Both the position numbers and the translations under genes were made by a program. Shown here one piece after another: positions 9,316 to 18,970 of a stretch of 64,000 nucleotides of DNA. This DNA is from JAHJQQ01 sp963737555 (GTDB lineage Bacteria; Pseudomonadota; Gammaproteobacteria; Thiohalobacterales; Thiohalobacteraceae): positions 62,001 to 126,000 of the forward strand of contig CAVTTB010000001.1 of the NCBI GenBank assembly GCA_963737555.1, written 5' to 3'. Each line of letters begins with the position of its first letter. Position 1 is the first letter of the stretch. The notes beneath the pieces were generated by a model. That model was not told the DNA's origin and did not search any database. It saw nothing but the letters and a program-made list of their open reading frames with translations.

Positions 9316-10362
9316 ATGGAAGACAACAAGCGTAAGGCCTTAGGCGCCGCATTAAGCCAGATCGAAAAGCAGTTCGGCAAGGGCGCGGTGATGCGCATGG
9401 GCGATGTCGGTTCGGTGCGCGATATCGATGTGATCTCCACCGGCTCGCTGAGCCTGGACCTGGCGCTGGGCATCGGCGGCCTGCCGCGTGGTCGTGTCGT
9501 CGAGATCTACGGACCGGAGTCTTCCGGTAAGACGACGCTGACCCTGCAGGTGATCGCCGAGGCGCAGAAGCTGGGTGGCACCGCCGCCTTCATCGATGCC
9601 GAACACGCGCTCGATCCGACTTATGCCGCCAAGCTTGGCGTCAACGTCGACGACCTGTTGGTGTCGCAGCCGGACACCGGCGAGCAGGCCCTGGAAATCG
9701 CCGACATGCTGGTGCGTTCCAGCGCGGTGGATGTGGTGGTGATCGACTCGGTCGCCGCGCTGACGCCGAAGGCCGAAATCGAAGGTGAGATGGGCGACTC
9801 GCATATGGGTCTGCATGCGCGGCTGATGTCGCAGGCACTGCGCAAGCTCACCGCCAACATCAAGCGTTCCAATACGCTGGTCATTTTCATCAACCAGATC
9901 CGCATGAAGATCGGCGTGATGTTCGGCAATCCCGAGACCACCACCGGCGGTAACGCGCTCAAGTTCTACGCCTCGGTGCGCATCGATATTCGCCGTATCG
10001 GTGCCATCAAGAAGGGTGACGAGATCATCGGCAACGAGACCCGCGTGAAGGTGGTCAAGAACAAGGTCGCGCCGCCGTTCAAGCAGGCCGAGTTTGAAAT
10101 CCTCTACGGCGAAGGTATTTCACGCAACGGCGAGATCATCGATCTCGGTGTGAAGATCAATGTCGTCGACAAGGCGGGCGCCTGGTACAGCTACTGCGGC
10201 GAGCGCATCGGTCAGGGCAAGGACAACGCCAAGCAATATCTGAAGGACAATCCGGCCATGGCCAAGGAGATCGAGGCCAAGATTCGCGCGGCCTTGATGG
10301 TCCAGCCGATAGTGGCCGTGGAAAGCGATGACGAGCCTGAAGAAGCGCTGGCAGAAGCCTGA
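9316..10362 (+). CDS. recA: Recombinase A
   Basis: A 348-residue full-length RecA, the ATP-dependent strand-exchange protein and LexA coprotease. Visible features are the Walker A GPESSGKTT (66-74), the loop GEQALEIADMLVRS, VIDSVAALTPKAEIEGEMGD, the L2 segment NQIRMKIGVMFGNPETTTGG, and an acidic C-terminal tail (ESDDEPEEALAEA). ATG 9316 was chosen over the upstream frame extension because GGGGGAG lies 8 nt before it and MEDNKRKAL is the usual RecA N-terminus. A LexA box lies upstream and recX overlaps its end. No frameshift. Confidence 0.98.
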   Translation: MEDNKRKALGAALSQIEKQFGKGAVMRMGDVGSVRDIDVISTGSLSLDLALGIGGLPRGRVVEIYGPESSGKTTLTLQVIAEAQKLGGTAAFIDAEHALDPTYAAKLGVNVDDLLVSQPDTGEQALEIADMLVRSSAVDVVVIDSVAALTPKAEIEGEMGDSHMGLHARLMSQALRKLTANIKRSNTLVIFINQIRMKIGVMFGNPETTTGGNALKFYASVRIDIRRIGAIKKGDEIIGNETRVKVVKNKVAPPFKQAEFEILYGEGISRNGEIIDLGVKINVVDKAGAWYSYCGERIGQGKDNAKQYLKDNPAMAKEIEAKIRAALMVQPIVAVESDDEPEEALAEA

Positions 10363-10828
10363 AGACGACACGCCCGATCCGCAGGCGCTGGAGCGCACGG
10401 CGGTCGGGCTGTTGGCGCGGCGTGAACACAGTCGCGCCGAGCTTCTGCACAAGCTGACATCACGCGGCTACGCGGCCAACGAGGTGGAGCTATTGCTCGA
10501 TCGCTTGGCGGCACAACGTCTGCAATCCGATGCACGCTTTACCGAGTGTTATGTGCGCATGCGTCGCGGCCGTGGTTATGGTCCGCAACGTATCCGTGCG
10601 GAATTGCGCGAGCGCGGTGTTGCGGCGGAATTGGTCGAGCAGGCGCTCGATACACAGACCACCGCCGATACGCCACGCATCGACGACATCTGGCACCGGA
10701 AATTCGCCGGCCAGTTCCCCCAAGACTATCGCGAGCGTGCCCGGCAGATGCGCTTTCTGCAGCAGCGTGGATTTTCCCTCGCGGACATCCATGCCCTGTT
10801 CGGGCGGCTGGGCGCGGGGAACGATTGA
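10328..10828 (+). CDS. recX: RecA regulatory protein RecX
   Basis: A 166-residue RecX, a modulator that caps RecA filaments. Typical three-helix repeats are seen: ALERTAVGLLARREHSRAELLHKL, VELLLDRLAAQRLQSDARFTECYVRMRRGRGYGPQRIRAELRERGV, and a last repeat with FLQQRGFSLADIHALF. The ATG lies inside recA in another frame (35-nt overlap), as is usual where the pair is translationally coupled, and SOS control through recA is expected. The segment before it reads in the recA frame. Confidence 0.93.
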   Translation: MTSLKKRWQKPEDDTPDPQALERTAVGLLARREHSRAELLHKLTSRGYAANEVELLLDRLAAQRLQSDARFTECYVRMRRGRGYGPQRIRAELRERGVAAELVEQALDTQTTADTPRIDDIWHRKFAGQFPQDYRERARQMRFLQQRGFSLADIHALFGRLGAGND

Positions 10829-10893
10829 TCCTTCCGGCAGGCCTTCTCGGTTTCAGGCGATGGGTGTTGTACCCCTGACTTGCGGTGCTGCGC

Positions 10894-10960
10894 TGCCGGC
10901 GGGTCGATCCCTGCCGCCTCCGAGCTGCGCAAGTCGGCTTCAGGGATCGACCCACCGGCA
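10894..10960. repeat. Hairpin cassette 1 (20-bp stem, 27-nt shared core)
   Basis: The left arm 10894-10913 (TGCCGGCGGGTCGATCCCTG) pairs with 10941-10960 with one mismatch. The loop 10914-10940 is the core. The same core occurs, inverted and identical over 28 nt, in cassette 2, whose arms are unrelated. The core contains a near-palindrome of the form CCGA-NN-TGCGCA-NN-TCGG. Confidence 0.8.
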
Positions 10961-11017
10961 GCTGGACGCAGTGGGTTTGCACCTGAAATGTTCCACCATT
11001 ATGTACGACGTTCCGCG

Positions 11018-11090
11018 CCCGGCCGGTACCGTGAGTCGCGAAGCCGACTTGCGCAGCTCGGAGGCGGCGCGACTCACGGTACCGGCCGGG
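11018..11090. repeat. Hairpin cassette 2 (23-bp perfect stem, same core inverted)
   Basis: The left arm 11018-11040 (beginning CCCGGCCGGTACCGTGAGTC) pairs perfectly with 11068-11090. The 27-nt loop 11041-11067 is the exact reverse complement of the loop of cassette 1. The arms share no sequence with those of cassette 1. Confidence 0.8.
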
Positions 11091-11096
11091 CATGCC

Positions 11097-11141
11097 GACC
11101 AGTCTTGCCAACTGATGACTTGTCTTTAAGTCGGACTGGTC
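11097..11141. repeat. Small nested hairpin next to cassette 2
   Basis: GACCAGTC at 11097-11104 pairs with GACTGGTC at 11134-11141. Inside the 29-nt loop GACTT...AAGTC can form a second, smaller stem. The layout (outer arms, inner palindromic core of ~28 nt) echoes the two larger cassettes, but the core sequence differs. Confidence 0.5.
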
Positions 11142-11232
11142 AACCCCATGACGGCAGCGTGCAGTTGGGTTAAGCTTGCGGGACTTAACCCACGATACCC
11201 ATTGAACAATTTTCCAGCGACGCCATCCCCCT

Positions 11233-13883
<2,651 letters not shown>

Positions 13884-14002
13884 TAGCGGTTTAATCTCAA
13901 TCCGTTTTGTAGTCTAATCTGCGCCTCTCTGCGCCAGGGTCTTGGCCTCGAATGGATCGGGGTCAGGTAAGTGCGCACGTAAGCAGACGGTTATCGAACT
14001 CT

Positions 14003-15226
14003 ATGGCCTTGATCGTACAGAAATATGGTGGCACTTCGGTGGGCTCGCCAGAGCGTATAGCGGCGGTGGCCGAGAAGGTCATGGGCTATCGCCAGCAGGG
14101 TCACGACGTGGTGGTGGTGGTCTCGGCCATGAGTGGCGAGACCGACCGTCTGCTCAAGCTGGCCAAAAGCATCAGTGCCAATCCTGACCCGCGTGAGCTG
14201 GATGTCATCATCGCCACCGGCGAGCAGGTGACCATCGGTCTGCTGTGCCTGGCCTTCCAGGAACGCGGCTGTCCGGCACGTTCCTATACCGGTACGCAGG
14301 TGCAGATTCTGACCGACAGTGCCTTTAACAAGGCGCGCATTCAGGACATCGATGGCGAGCGCATGCGCAAGGACCTTGCCGCCGGTAAAGTGGTGGTGGT
14401 TGCGGGATTCCAGGGCGTCGACGAGCATGGCAATATCACCACGCTGGGTCGCGGCGGCTCCGATACCACGGCCGTCGCGATTGCGGCGGCGCTGAAGGCC
14501 GATGAATGCCAGATCTATACTGATGTGGACGGCGTCTATACCACCGATCCACGGGTGGTGCCGAATGCGCGCCGTTTGGATCGCATTACCTTCGAGGAAA
14601 TGCTGGAAATGGCCAGCCTAGGCTCCAAGGTGCTGCAAATCCGCTCGGTTGAATTCGCCGGCAAATACAATGTACCGTTGCGCGTACTGTCATCCTTCCA
14701 GGAAGGCCAGGGCACACTGATTACGTATGAGGACGAAAGCATGGAAAACCCACTGATCTCCGGCATCGCGTTCAACCGCGACGAGGCCAAGATCACCGTG
14801 TTGGGCGTGCCGGATCAGCCGGGCGTTGCGCATCGCGTTCTGGGCCCTGTGGCCGATGCCAACATCGAAGTGGACATGATCGTGCAGAATATATCGCCGG
14901 CCGGCGATACCACGGATTTCACCTTCACCGTGCATCGGAACGATTACGACAAGGCCATGTCTATCATCGATGTGGTCGCCAAAGATCTGGGCGCGCGCGA
15001 AGTCTCCGGCGACAACAAAATTGTGAAGATATCCCTGGTAGGTGTCGGCATGCGTTCGCACGCGGGAATTGCCTCGACCATGTTTAAGACGCTGGCCCAG
15101 GAAGGCATCAACATCCGCATGATCTCGACCTCTGAGATTAAGGTGTCAGTTGTGGTTGACGAGAAGTACCTCGAATTGGGCGTGCGTGCGCTGCACGACG
15201 CTTTCCATCTCGACAAGGCATCATAA
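14003..15226 (+). CDS. lysC: Aspartate kinase
   Basis: A 407-residue aspartokinase, which phosphorylates aspartate in the first step of the Lys/Thr/Met pathway. The catalytic domain begins MALIVQKYGGTSVGS. FTTLGRGGSDTTA appears here as TTLGRGGSDTTAVAIAA, and EMLEMASLGSKVLQIRSVEFA also follows the family. Two ACT domains form the C-terminus (ITVLGVPDQPGVAHRVL and ISLVGVGMRSHAGIASTMF), implying allosteric inhibition by lysine and/or threonine. ATG 14003 gives the canonical N-terminus. The position between alaS and csrA matches the conserved gammaproteobacterial order. No frameshift. Confidence 0.96.
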   Translation: MALIVQKYGGTSVGSPERIAAVAEKVMGYRQQGHDVVVVVSAMSGETDRLLKLAKSISANPDPRELDVIIATGEQVTIGLLCLAFQERGCPARSYTGTQVQILTDSAFNKARIQDIDGERMRKDLAAGKVVVVAGFQGVDEHGNITTLGRGGSDTTAVAIAAALKADECQIYTDVDGVYTTDPRVVPNARRLDRITFEEMLEMASLGSKVLQIRSVEFAGKYNVPLRVLSSFQEGQGTLITYEDESMENPLISGIAFNRDEAKITVLGVPDQPGVAHRVLGPVADANIEVDMIVQNISPAGDTTDFTFTVHRNDYDKAMSIIDVVAKDLGAREVSGDNKIVKISLVGVGMRSHAGIASTMFKTLAQEGINIRMISTSEIKVSVVVDEKYLELGVRALHDAFHLDKAS

Positions 15227-15449
15227 TCTGATGCCTTCCTGCCGGGCCTGGAGGCCCAACGGTTTGCAGGGGACTCCCCGCCCCCGCGCCGCGCGTGATT
15301 CCAGAATAAAAATAGCTGGTTAATGAGGAATTATAGTTTCGGCTAATACGGCCGAAAACGTGATATGCCGCCCGATCAGAGGCATCGCTGATCGTGTTGT
15401 CCGCTATGGATTTAGAGATGCGTTAGTGAATGAGCAAGGAGATTCACGC

Positions 15450-15653
15450 ATGTTGATTTTAACTCGCAGGGTAGGTGAAACGCTGATGATCGGAGACGAA
15501 GTAACCGTCACCGTGCTCGGCGTAAAGGGAAACCAGGTACGCATCGGTGTGAATGCTCCCAAACACGTCGCTGTTCATCGTGAAGAAATTTACGAACGTA
15601 TTCAGCGTGAGCAGGAACAAGGTGGCAATCGGGTAGCCGAGGGTCACGAATAA
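15450..15653 (+). CDS. csrA: Carbon storage regulator CsrA
   Basis: A 67-residue CsrA/RsmA, the dimeric RNA-binding protein that recognises GGA loops in mRNA leaders. The whole protein is typical: MLILTRRVGETLMIGDEVTV, GVNAPKHVAVHREEIYERIQ. The RNA-contact residues at the start (L4, R7) and R44 in AVHREEI are kept. A strong ribosome site AAGGAG lies 9 nt upstream. It follows lysC and precedes the tRNA-Ser gene, as in many gammaproteobacteria. Confidence 0.97.
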   Translation: MLILTRRVGETLMIGDEVTVTVLGVKGNQVRIGVNAPKHVAVHREEIYERIQREQEQGGNRVAEGHE

Positions 15654-15760
15654 TACGTACAAAGTCGATCGAGTGGCCTTTACCTAAAGTCCCCGCCCAA
15701 GGTATCCTACGCGCCCCGCTACGAGAGCCATGAATATCACGGCCGGCTAGCGGTGGACCT

Positions 15761-15850
15761 GGAGAGATGGCCGAGCGGCTGAAGGCGCACCCCTGCTAAG
15801 GGTGTATAGGGGTAACTCTATCGAGGGTTCGAATCCCTCTCTCTCCGCCA
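15761..15850 (+). tRNA. tRNA-Ser (anticodon GCT)
   Basis: A 90-nt class II tRNA with encoded CCA. The acceptor GGAGAGA pairs with TCTCTCC. The anticodon loop CTGCTAA holds GCT at 15795-15797. There is a long variable arm, and the T-loop reads GGTTCGAATCC. It is followed immediately by an intrinsic terminator. Confidence 0.97.
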
Positions 15851-15853
15851 AAT

Positions 15854-15880
15854 AAAAGGCCCCCGTGTGGGGCCTTTTTA
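15854..15880 (+). terminator. Intrinsic terminator after tRNA-Ser
   Basis: AAAAGGCCCC pairs with GGGGCCTTTT, with a 5-nt loop, followed by TTTAAT. It lies 4 nt after the tRNA CCA end. Confidence 0.9.
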
Positions 15881-15971
15881 ATTTGTGGTGTAGAGAGGCT
15901 TTGATGAGAACCCCGGATGCCGAAGGCCGGCCGAAGGGCGAGCGCGCAGCGCGAGTAATCTCTCTCTCCGC

Positions 15972-16007
15972 AAATGACAAGGGGCCTCTAAGGCCCCTTT
16001 GTCATTT
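15972..16007 (+). terminator. Second hairpin terminator in the tRNA spacer
   Basis: AAATGACAAGGGGCCT pairs with AGGCCCCTTTGTCATTT around a TCTA loop segment. The stem is near-perfect. It follows the first tRNA-Ser 3'-end remnant. Confidence 0.6.
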
Positions 16008-16120
16008 ATCGACGGTGGATTTGAAGCCTCGATATCAATCGCTGGTTCGACAAGCGGCCGAAGGCCGCGCAGAACGCCGGAGCGCAGCGTAGGCGTTAAT
16101 CCCTCTCTTCGCTAAACAAA

Positions 16121-16150
16121 ACACGGCCCCAACGGGGCCGTTGTTTATTT
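16121..16150 (+). terminator. Third hairpin terminator in the tRNA spacer
   Basis: ACGGCCCC pairs with GGGGCCGT around AAC, followed by TGTTTATTT. It follows the second tRNA-Ser 3'-end remnant. Confidence 0.6.
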
Positions 16151-16229
16151 CCTCCATGCAGAAAGCGTGTAAGCAAGGATCATTTACCTTGAATTTTCCG
16201 CCTGATCCTGGATAATCTCCGCCTCCAAC

Positions 16230-16306
16230 GCGCCCGTAGCTCAGCTGGATAGAGTACTCGGCTACGAACCGAGCGGTCGGGAGTTCGAATCTCTCCGGGC
16301 GCGCCA
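16230..16306 (+). tRNA. tRNA-Arg (anticodon ACG)
   Basis: A 77-nt tRNA with CCA encoded. The acceptor GCGCCCG pairs with CGGGCGC. The D-arm is AGCTCAGCTGGATAGAGT, the anticodon stem CTCGG/CCGAG carries ACG at 16264-16266, and the T-loop is GTTCGAATC. Its 3' 26 nt are repeated at 42808-42833, so it is the integration target of the island. Confidence 0.97.
16281..16306 (+). repeat. attL: 26-bp direct repeat in tRNA-Arg 3' end
   Basis: GAGTTCGAATCTCTCCGGGC plus GCGCCA is identical to 42808-42833. It covers the T-arm, acceptor and CCA of tRNA-Arg, the typical crossover region of tyrosine integrases. Confidence 0.9.
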
Positions 16307-16312
16307 AATAAG

Positions 16313-17506
16313 TTATTGAATCCCCCTGATAAAGGGTGCAATGGCTTCTGGGATGTGCCCATCCTGTGACCATTTCAGAAACCATTGTAGAATCTCTTTC
16401 CGTTTTGCGGCGCTGATGTTTAGCCAGCGCCCATACACATCCTCTAGCATACGATAGTTCGTATGCCCCATCTGTTCCTTTAACCAACTCAATGGCAAAC
16501 CAATGCTCAGCATGATGCTGGCGTAGGTGTGGCGTGCGGTGTATGAGCGTTGATGTTTGATTCCTGCTTTTTTTAAAGCCTTGTTCCAATGATCCCTCAT
16601 AAATTCGGCTTTGAAATATGTTCCGGTACTAGGATCGGTGAAGACCCATGTGTTTTCAGCGCGAGTTTCGAACAGCTTGATTAGAGCATCCCTGGCTGGG
16701 GGAAGTAGATTGACTGTCCTCCAGCGTTTATTGTTTTTCGTTTCTTCTTCACGACCTCCCACTATCGCGCGCCGAATTAAGATGCGGTCGTTTTCAAATT
16801 CAATGTCTGGCCATTGAAGACCGAGCGCCTCGCTTGGGCTTAATCCAGACCACAACCTCAATTGGTAAAAATGTTCCGCTATCTCTGACTCGAACGATGC
16901 TAGCACCATGTCGACTTCGTCAGGGTTGAGTGGGGTTGGTTCGGTGCGGGTTGTCGGAAGATTTTCAAAATCCCTTAATGCGTTGTTCGCAAGCTTTTCA
17001 TTCTTGACAGCGGCTAGATAGGTCTGTCGTAAGATTGCAAGGAAATCATTTTTTCGTTTGTTCGTGCTTGGATTTTTTGAAAGCCATTTCATTACGTGGG
17101 CAGGTTTTAGTTTCTTCGCAAGAATCCCGCCAATTCCGGGTATGATGTGATTATCAATGTGGTCTCTGTAATCTTCTTGTGTGGATTCTCTCCACGTCGA
17201 CTTTTTCAGATCGTAGTACCAGTTGACCAATGCTTCCACTGTCATGTTTTCGTCCAGGGAATGCCCAAATATCTCAGCTCGGGGGCTATTCGGGAAATGC
17301 TTAAGATAATTGAAATTGTCGAATTCTATATCGAGATGAATCGAGGCGAGTTTCATTGAGGCCAACTCTAGATTCTTGGGGGTTGGTGGAATAGACAAGG
17401 TTTCACGACACCGAATACCCTCAAATCTGAAATCGATCTGAATGCTATTTCCACGAGCGCGGATTCCCTTTACATGGATATTTGTTTTGTGGTGATATCT
17501 AGACAT
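16313..17506 (-). CDS. Tyrosine recombinase (island integrase)
   Basis: 397 residues. The N-terminus (HVKGIRARGNSIQIDFRFEGIRCRETL) is an arm-type DNA-binding domain like those of P22/DUF3596 integrases. The middle (TVEALVNWYYDLKKSTWRESTQEDYRDHI) is the core-binding SAM-like domain. The catalytic domain shows the first Arg (RLWSGLSPSEALGLQW), the RHTYAS box and the nucleophile region GHTNYRMLEDVYGRW. It reads toward attL with its stop 7 nt from the tRNA CCA, the standard placement. The start ATG 17506 has no strong ribosome site. It excises and integrates the island at tRNA-Arg. Confidence 0.92.
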   Translation of the reverse strand: MSRYHHKTNIHVKGIRARGNSIQIDFRFEGIRCRETLSIPPTPKNLELASMKLASIHLDIEFDNFNYLKHFPNSPRAEIFGHSLDENMTVEALVNWYYDLKKSTWRESTQEDYRDHIDNHIIPGIGGILAKKLKPAHVMKWLSKNPSTNKRKNDFLAILRQTYLAAVKNEKLANNALRDFENLPTTRTEPTPLNPDEVDMVLASFESEIAEHFYQLRLWSGLSPSEALGLQWPDIEFENDRILIRRAIVGGREEETKNNKRWRTVNLLPPARDALIKLFETRAENTWVFTDPSTGTYFKAEFMRDHWNKALKKAGIKHQRSYTARHTYASIMLSIGLPLSWLKEQMGHTNYRMLEDVYGRWLNISAAKRKEILQWFLKWSQDGHIPEAIAPFIRGIQ

Positions 17507-17523
17507 AGACAGATAGGGGGGGG

Positions 17524-17826
17524 TCAGGCTTGATATTGTGAAAAATTAGTCTTGGCATCCGTTGTATAATGCCCTTCTGTTTTGATGCCGAGGACAGAAA
17601 GCGCGTCTAGTATGCGGTCATATTTAACCAACAATTCATACGCTCGATGTGCGTCCGCATCGACATTGTTTTTTGCAGGAAGTAACAGCGCGCCTTCAAC
17701 CAAGAGATTGAAGAGCATTCCGCTGAGCCTTTCACGCTGTTTGCTTGTCATAGCGATCATCGGTTTGTTTTTTGTGTTCATATCAAGTAATGACTCCCTT
17801 ACTGTCTTGGAAAATTGAGTCTTCAT
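17524..17826 (-). CDS. Hypothetical island protein
   Basis: 100 residues, MKTQFSKTVRESLLDMNTKN, with a conserved-looking helical middle (TSKQRERLSGMLFNLLVEGALLLPAKN) and YELLVKYDRILDALSVLGI. There are no Cys pairs or membrane helices. AGGA lies upstream of ATG 17826. It is transcribed between the excisionase-like gene and the integrase in the same direction, so it may belong to the integration module. The family is not recognised. Confidence 0.6.
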   Translation of the reverse strand: MKTQFSKTVRESLLDMNTKNKPMIAMTSKQRERLSGMLFNLLVEGALLLPAKNNVDADAHRAYELLVKYDRILDALSVLGIKTEGHYTTDAKTNFSQYQA

Positions 17827-17886
17827 TGCTCTTTTTCCTGTGGGCTGACGAAAGTGTGTTTACTGCTTCGCTAGGAGGTTTGATTG

Positions 17887-18063
17887 CTAGGTATCCCCAC
17901 CTATCCAATTTTCAATGCCAGTAATAAAGATCAATACGCGGCCGTCAGGGGCTCTTCGCCACTGGAGTCCTTCTTTCCATATGCCGCGTTCGATCTTTAT
18001 GTAGACCGCCTTGCACGTGTAACCAGTCATCTCCGCAAACTTCTTCACCGTTACGTAATTCAT
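17887..18063 (-). CDS. Excisionase-like small DNA-binding protein
   Basis: A 58-residue frame read from ATG 18063, with GGGAG at a good distance upstream and ending in TAG at 17887. The sequence starts MNYVTVKKFAEMTGYTCKAV and continues YIKIERGIWKEG, a winged-helix pattern (V-K-x-FAE-x-TGY...A-V-x-x-K-I-x-x-G-x-W) typical of Xis proteins that read tRNA-integrated elements. The tail RRAPDGRVLIFITGIENWI is the usual wing. It probably directs excision with the integrase encoded 380 nt downstream in the same orientation. Confidence 0.8.
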   Translation of the reverse strand: MNYVTVKKFAEMTGYTCKAVYIKIERGIWKEGLQWRRAPDGRVLIFITGIENWIGGDT

Positions 18064-18227
18064 ATTTAATTTCTCCCTAGTATTCGAGCTTTGTTTTTTT
18101 TATCAGGTTGTAACTCAATAGGCACGACATTCAGACCCCCTTTTTTTTATATTTTCTATGCCCTACGAAAGCACCCCAAATTAGGTAGTGTTTTGAGGCA
18201 TCCTCAGTAAAATAAATATATTTTTTC

Positions 18228-18593
18228 TCATTCGCCCGCGATTGTTCGCAGCAGCGTTGTATAGACAAGTTCGAGGCCTTCCATCCCGTTTTCTGGTAGA
18301 TCGATCTCTCCCGAGAGAACACCGCGAACCCAGGTTTTTAAGGCCTGTTCGTTATTTCGCTCAGTGCCATTGCCCAAGTAATAAATGCAGTCTTTGCCGT
18401 GCGGAAAATCCGAAGGCAGTTTGCTAAGCAGGTGTTGGTGGTAGACAACGACGTCCAGTTTGTTGCGCCGAGCGTTTGCATCGAGGTCGGTCAGCCAGAC
18501 CGGCTTGCCGTTGATGATTTCGCAAGCGATAGCCATCTCTGGGATACCATCCTTAAAAATCTCCGCCAGATTCAGTTCTTCTTTCTTCTTCAT
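18228..18593 (-). CDS. Hypothetical island protein
   Basis: 121 residues starting MKKKEELNLAEIFKDGIPEM, with GGAGGG before ATG 18593. Segments include WLTDLDANARRNKLDVVVYH and a Trp-containing TWVRGVLSGEIDLPENGMEGLELVY. No known domain recognised. It reads away from the divergent HTH gene at 18716; the 120-nt gap between them, which is AT-rich, presumably holds both promoters. Confidence 0.6.
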   Translation of the reverse strand: MKKKEELNLAEIFKDGIPEMAIACEIINGKPVWLTDLDANARRNKLDVVVYHQHLLSKLPSDFPHGKDCIYYLGNGTERNNEQALKTWVRGVLSGEIDLPENGMEGLELVYTTLLRTIAGE

Positions 18594-18715
18594 ATTAATG
18601 CCCTCCGAAATGACAAATTAACCTTACGAAGGACATTTCAGCATACTTAGTTAAATGCGCAAGTTTATTCTGATATCCTGCGGGTCATTTTGTTATCTTG
18701 ACGGAGGCTGGCGGA

Positions 18716-18919
18716 ATGATCCGTTGCAACCTGTCCACGCTCATGGGGCGTCGGAAACTGAAAATCAGCGATGTGGCCAGGGACACTGGCCTTCACCGAA
18801 ATACCATTGCGCTCTTGTACCGGGAGACGGCGCAGAAGATCGACCTGGATGTGCTGGATAAGCTATGCGTCTACTTTGAATGCCCAGTAAGCGATTTGCT
18901 GGAACGCGTGGCCGAATGA
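18716..18919 (+). CDS. Small XRE-family HTH regulator
   Basis: 67 residues forming a single Cro/C1-type helix-turn-helix: KLKISDVARDTGLHRNTIALLYRE, followed by IDLDVLDKLCVYFECPVSDLLERV, the YozG-like layout. ATG 18716 has GGAGG 9 nt upstream; an in-frame ATG at 18698 is an alternative. It precedes hsdM by 51 nt in the same direction and may control expression of the restriction locus, as small regulators next to RM genes often do. That role is inferred from position. Confidence 0.82.
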   Translation: MIRCNLSTLMGRRKLKISDVARDTGLHRNTIALLYRETAQKIDLDVLDKLCVYFECPVSDLLERVAE

Positions 18920-18970
18920 TTCGACCGCTTCTTGCCCCAGCCGAATAACGCAGCTGAGAATTAAAACTAC

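Larger units (their letters stand above)
10829..11232. other. recX-alaS intergenic region rich in hairpins
   Basis: 404 bases without a gene. It is filled by two hairpin cassettes (10894-10960 and 11018-11090) sharing one core, and a third, smaller hairpin (11097-11141). No protein-coding frame looks real. A promoter for alaS presumably lies in 11142-11232, but I cannot define it. Confidence 0.6.
15851..16229 (+). other. tRNA-Ser to tRNA-Arg spacer with two tRNA-Ser 3'-end remnants
   Basis: 379 bases. Besides the true terminator it holds two further units. Each consists of a GCCGAAGGCCG...CGCAGCG block, a copy of the tRNA-Ser 3' end (TAATCTCTCTCTCCGC at 15956-15971; TAATCCCTCTCTTCGC at 16096-16111) and a new GC-rich hairpin (15972-16007 and 16121-16143). 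No gene was found. The units look like tandem, decayed copies of the tRNA 3' end plus terminator. Confidence 0.65.

Noticed and set aside
15747..15980. Minus-strand frame with AEREGFEPSIELPLYTLSRG
   Set aside because: It is the reverse translation of the tRNA-Ser gene; this phrase is a well-known false protein from tRNA genes.
16180..16362. Minus-strand frame with GEIRTPDRSVRSRVLYPAELRA
   Set aside because: It is the reverse translation of tRNA-Arg, another common annotation artefact.
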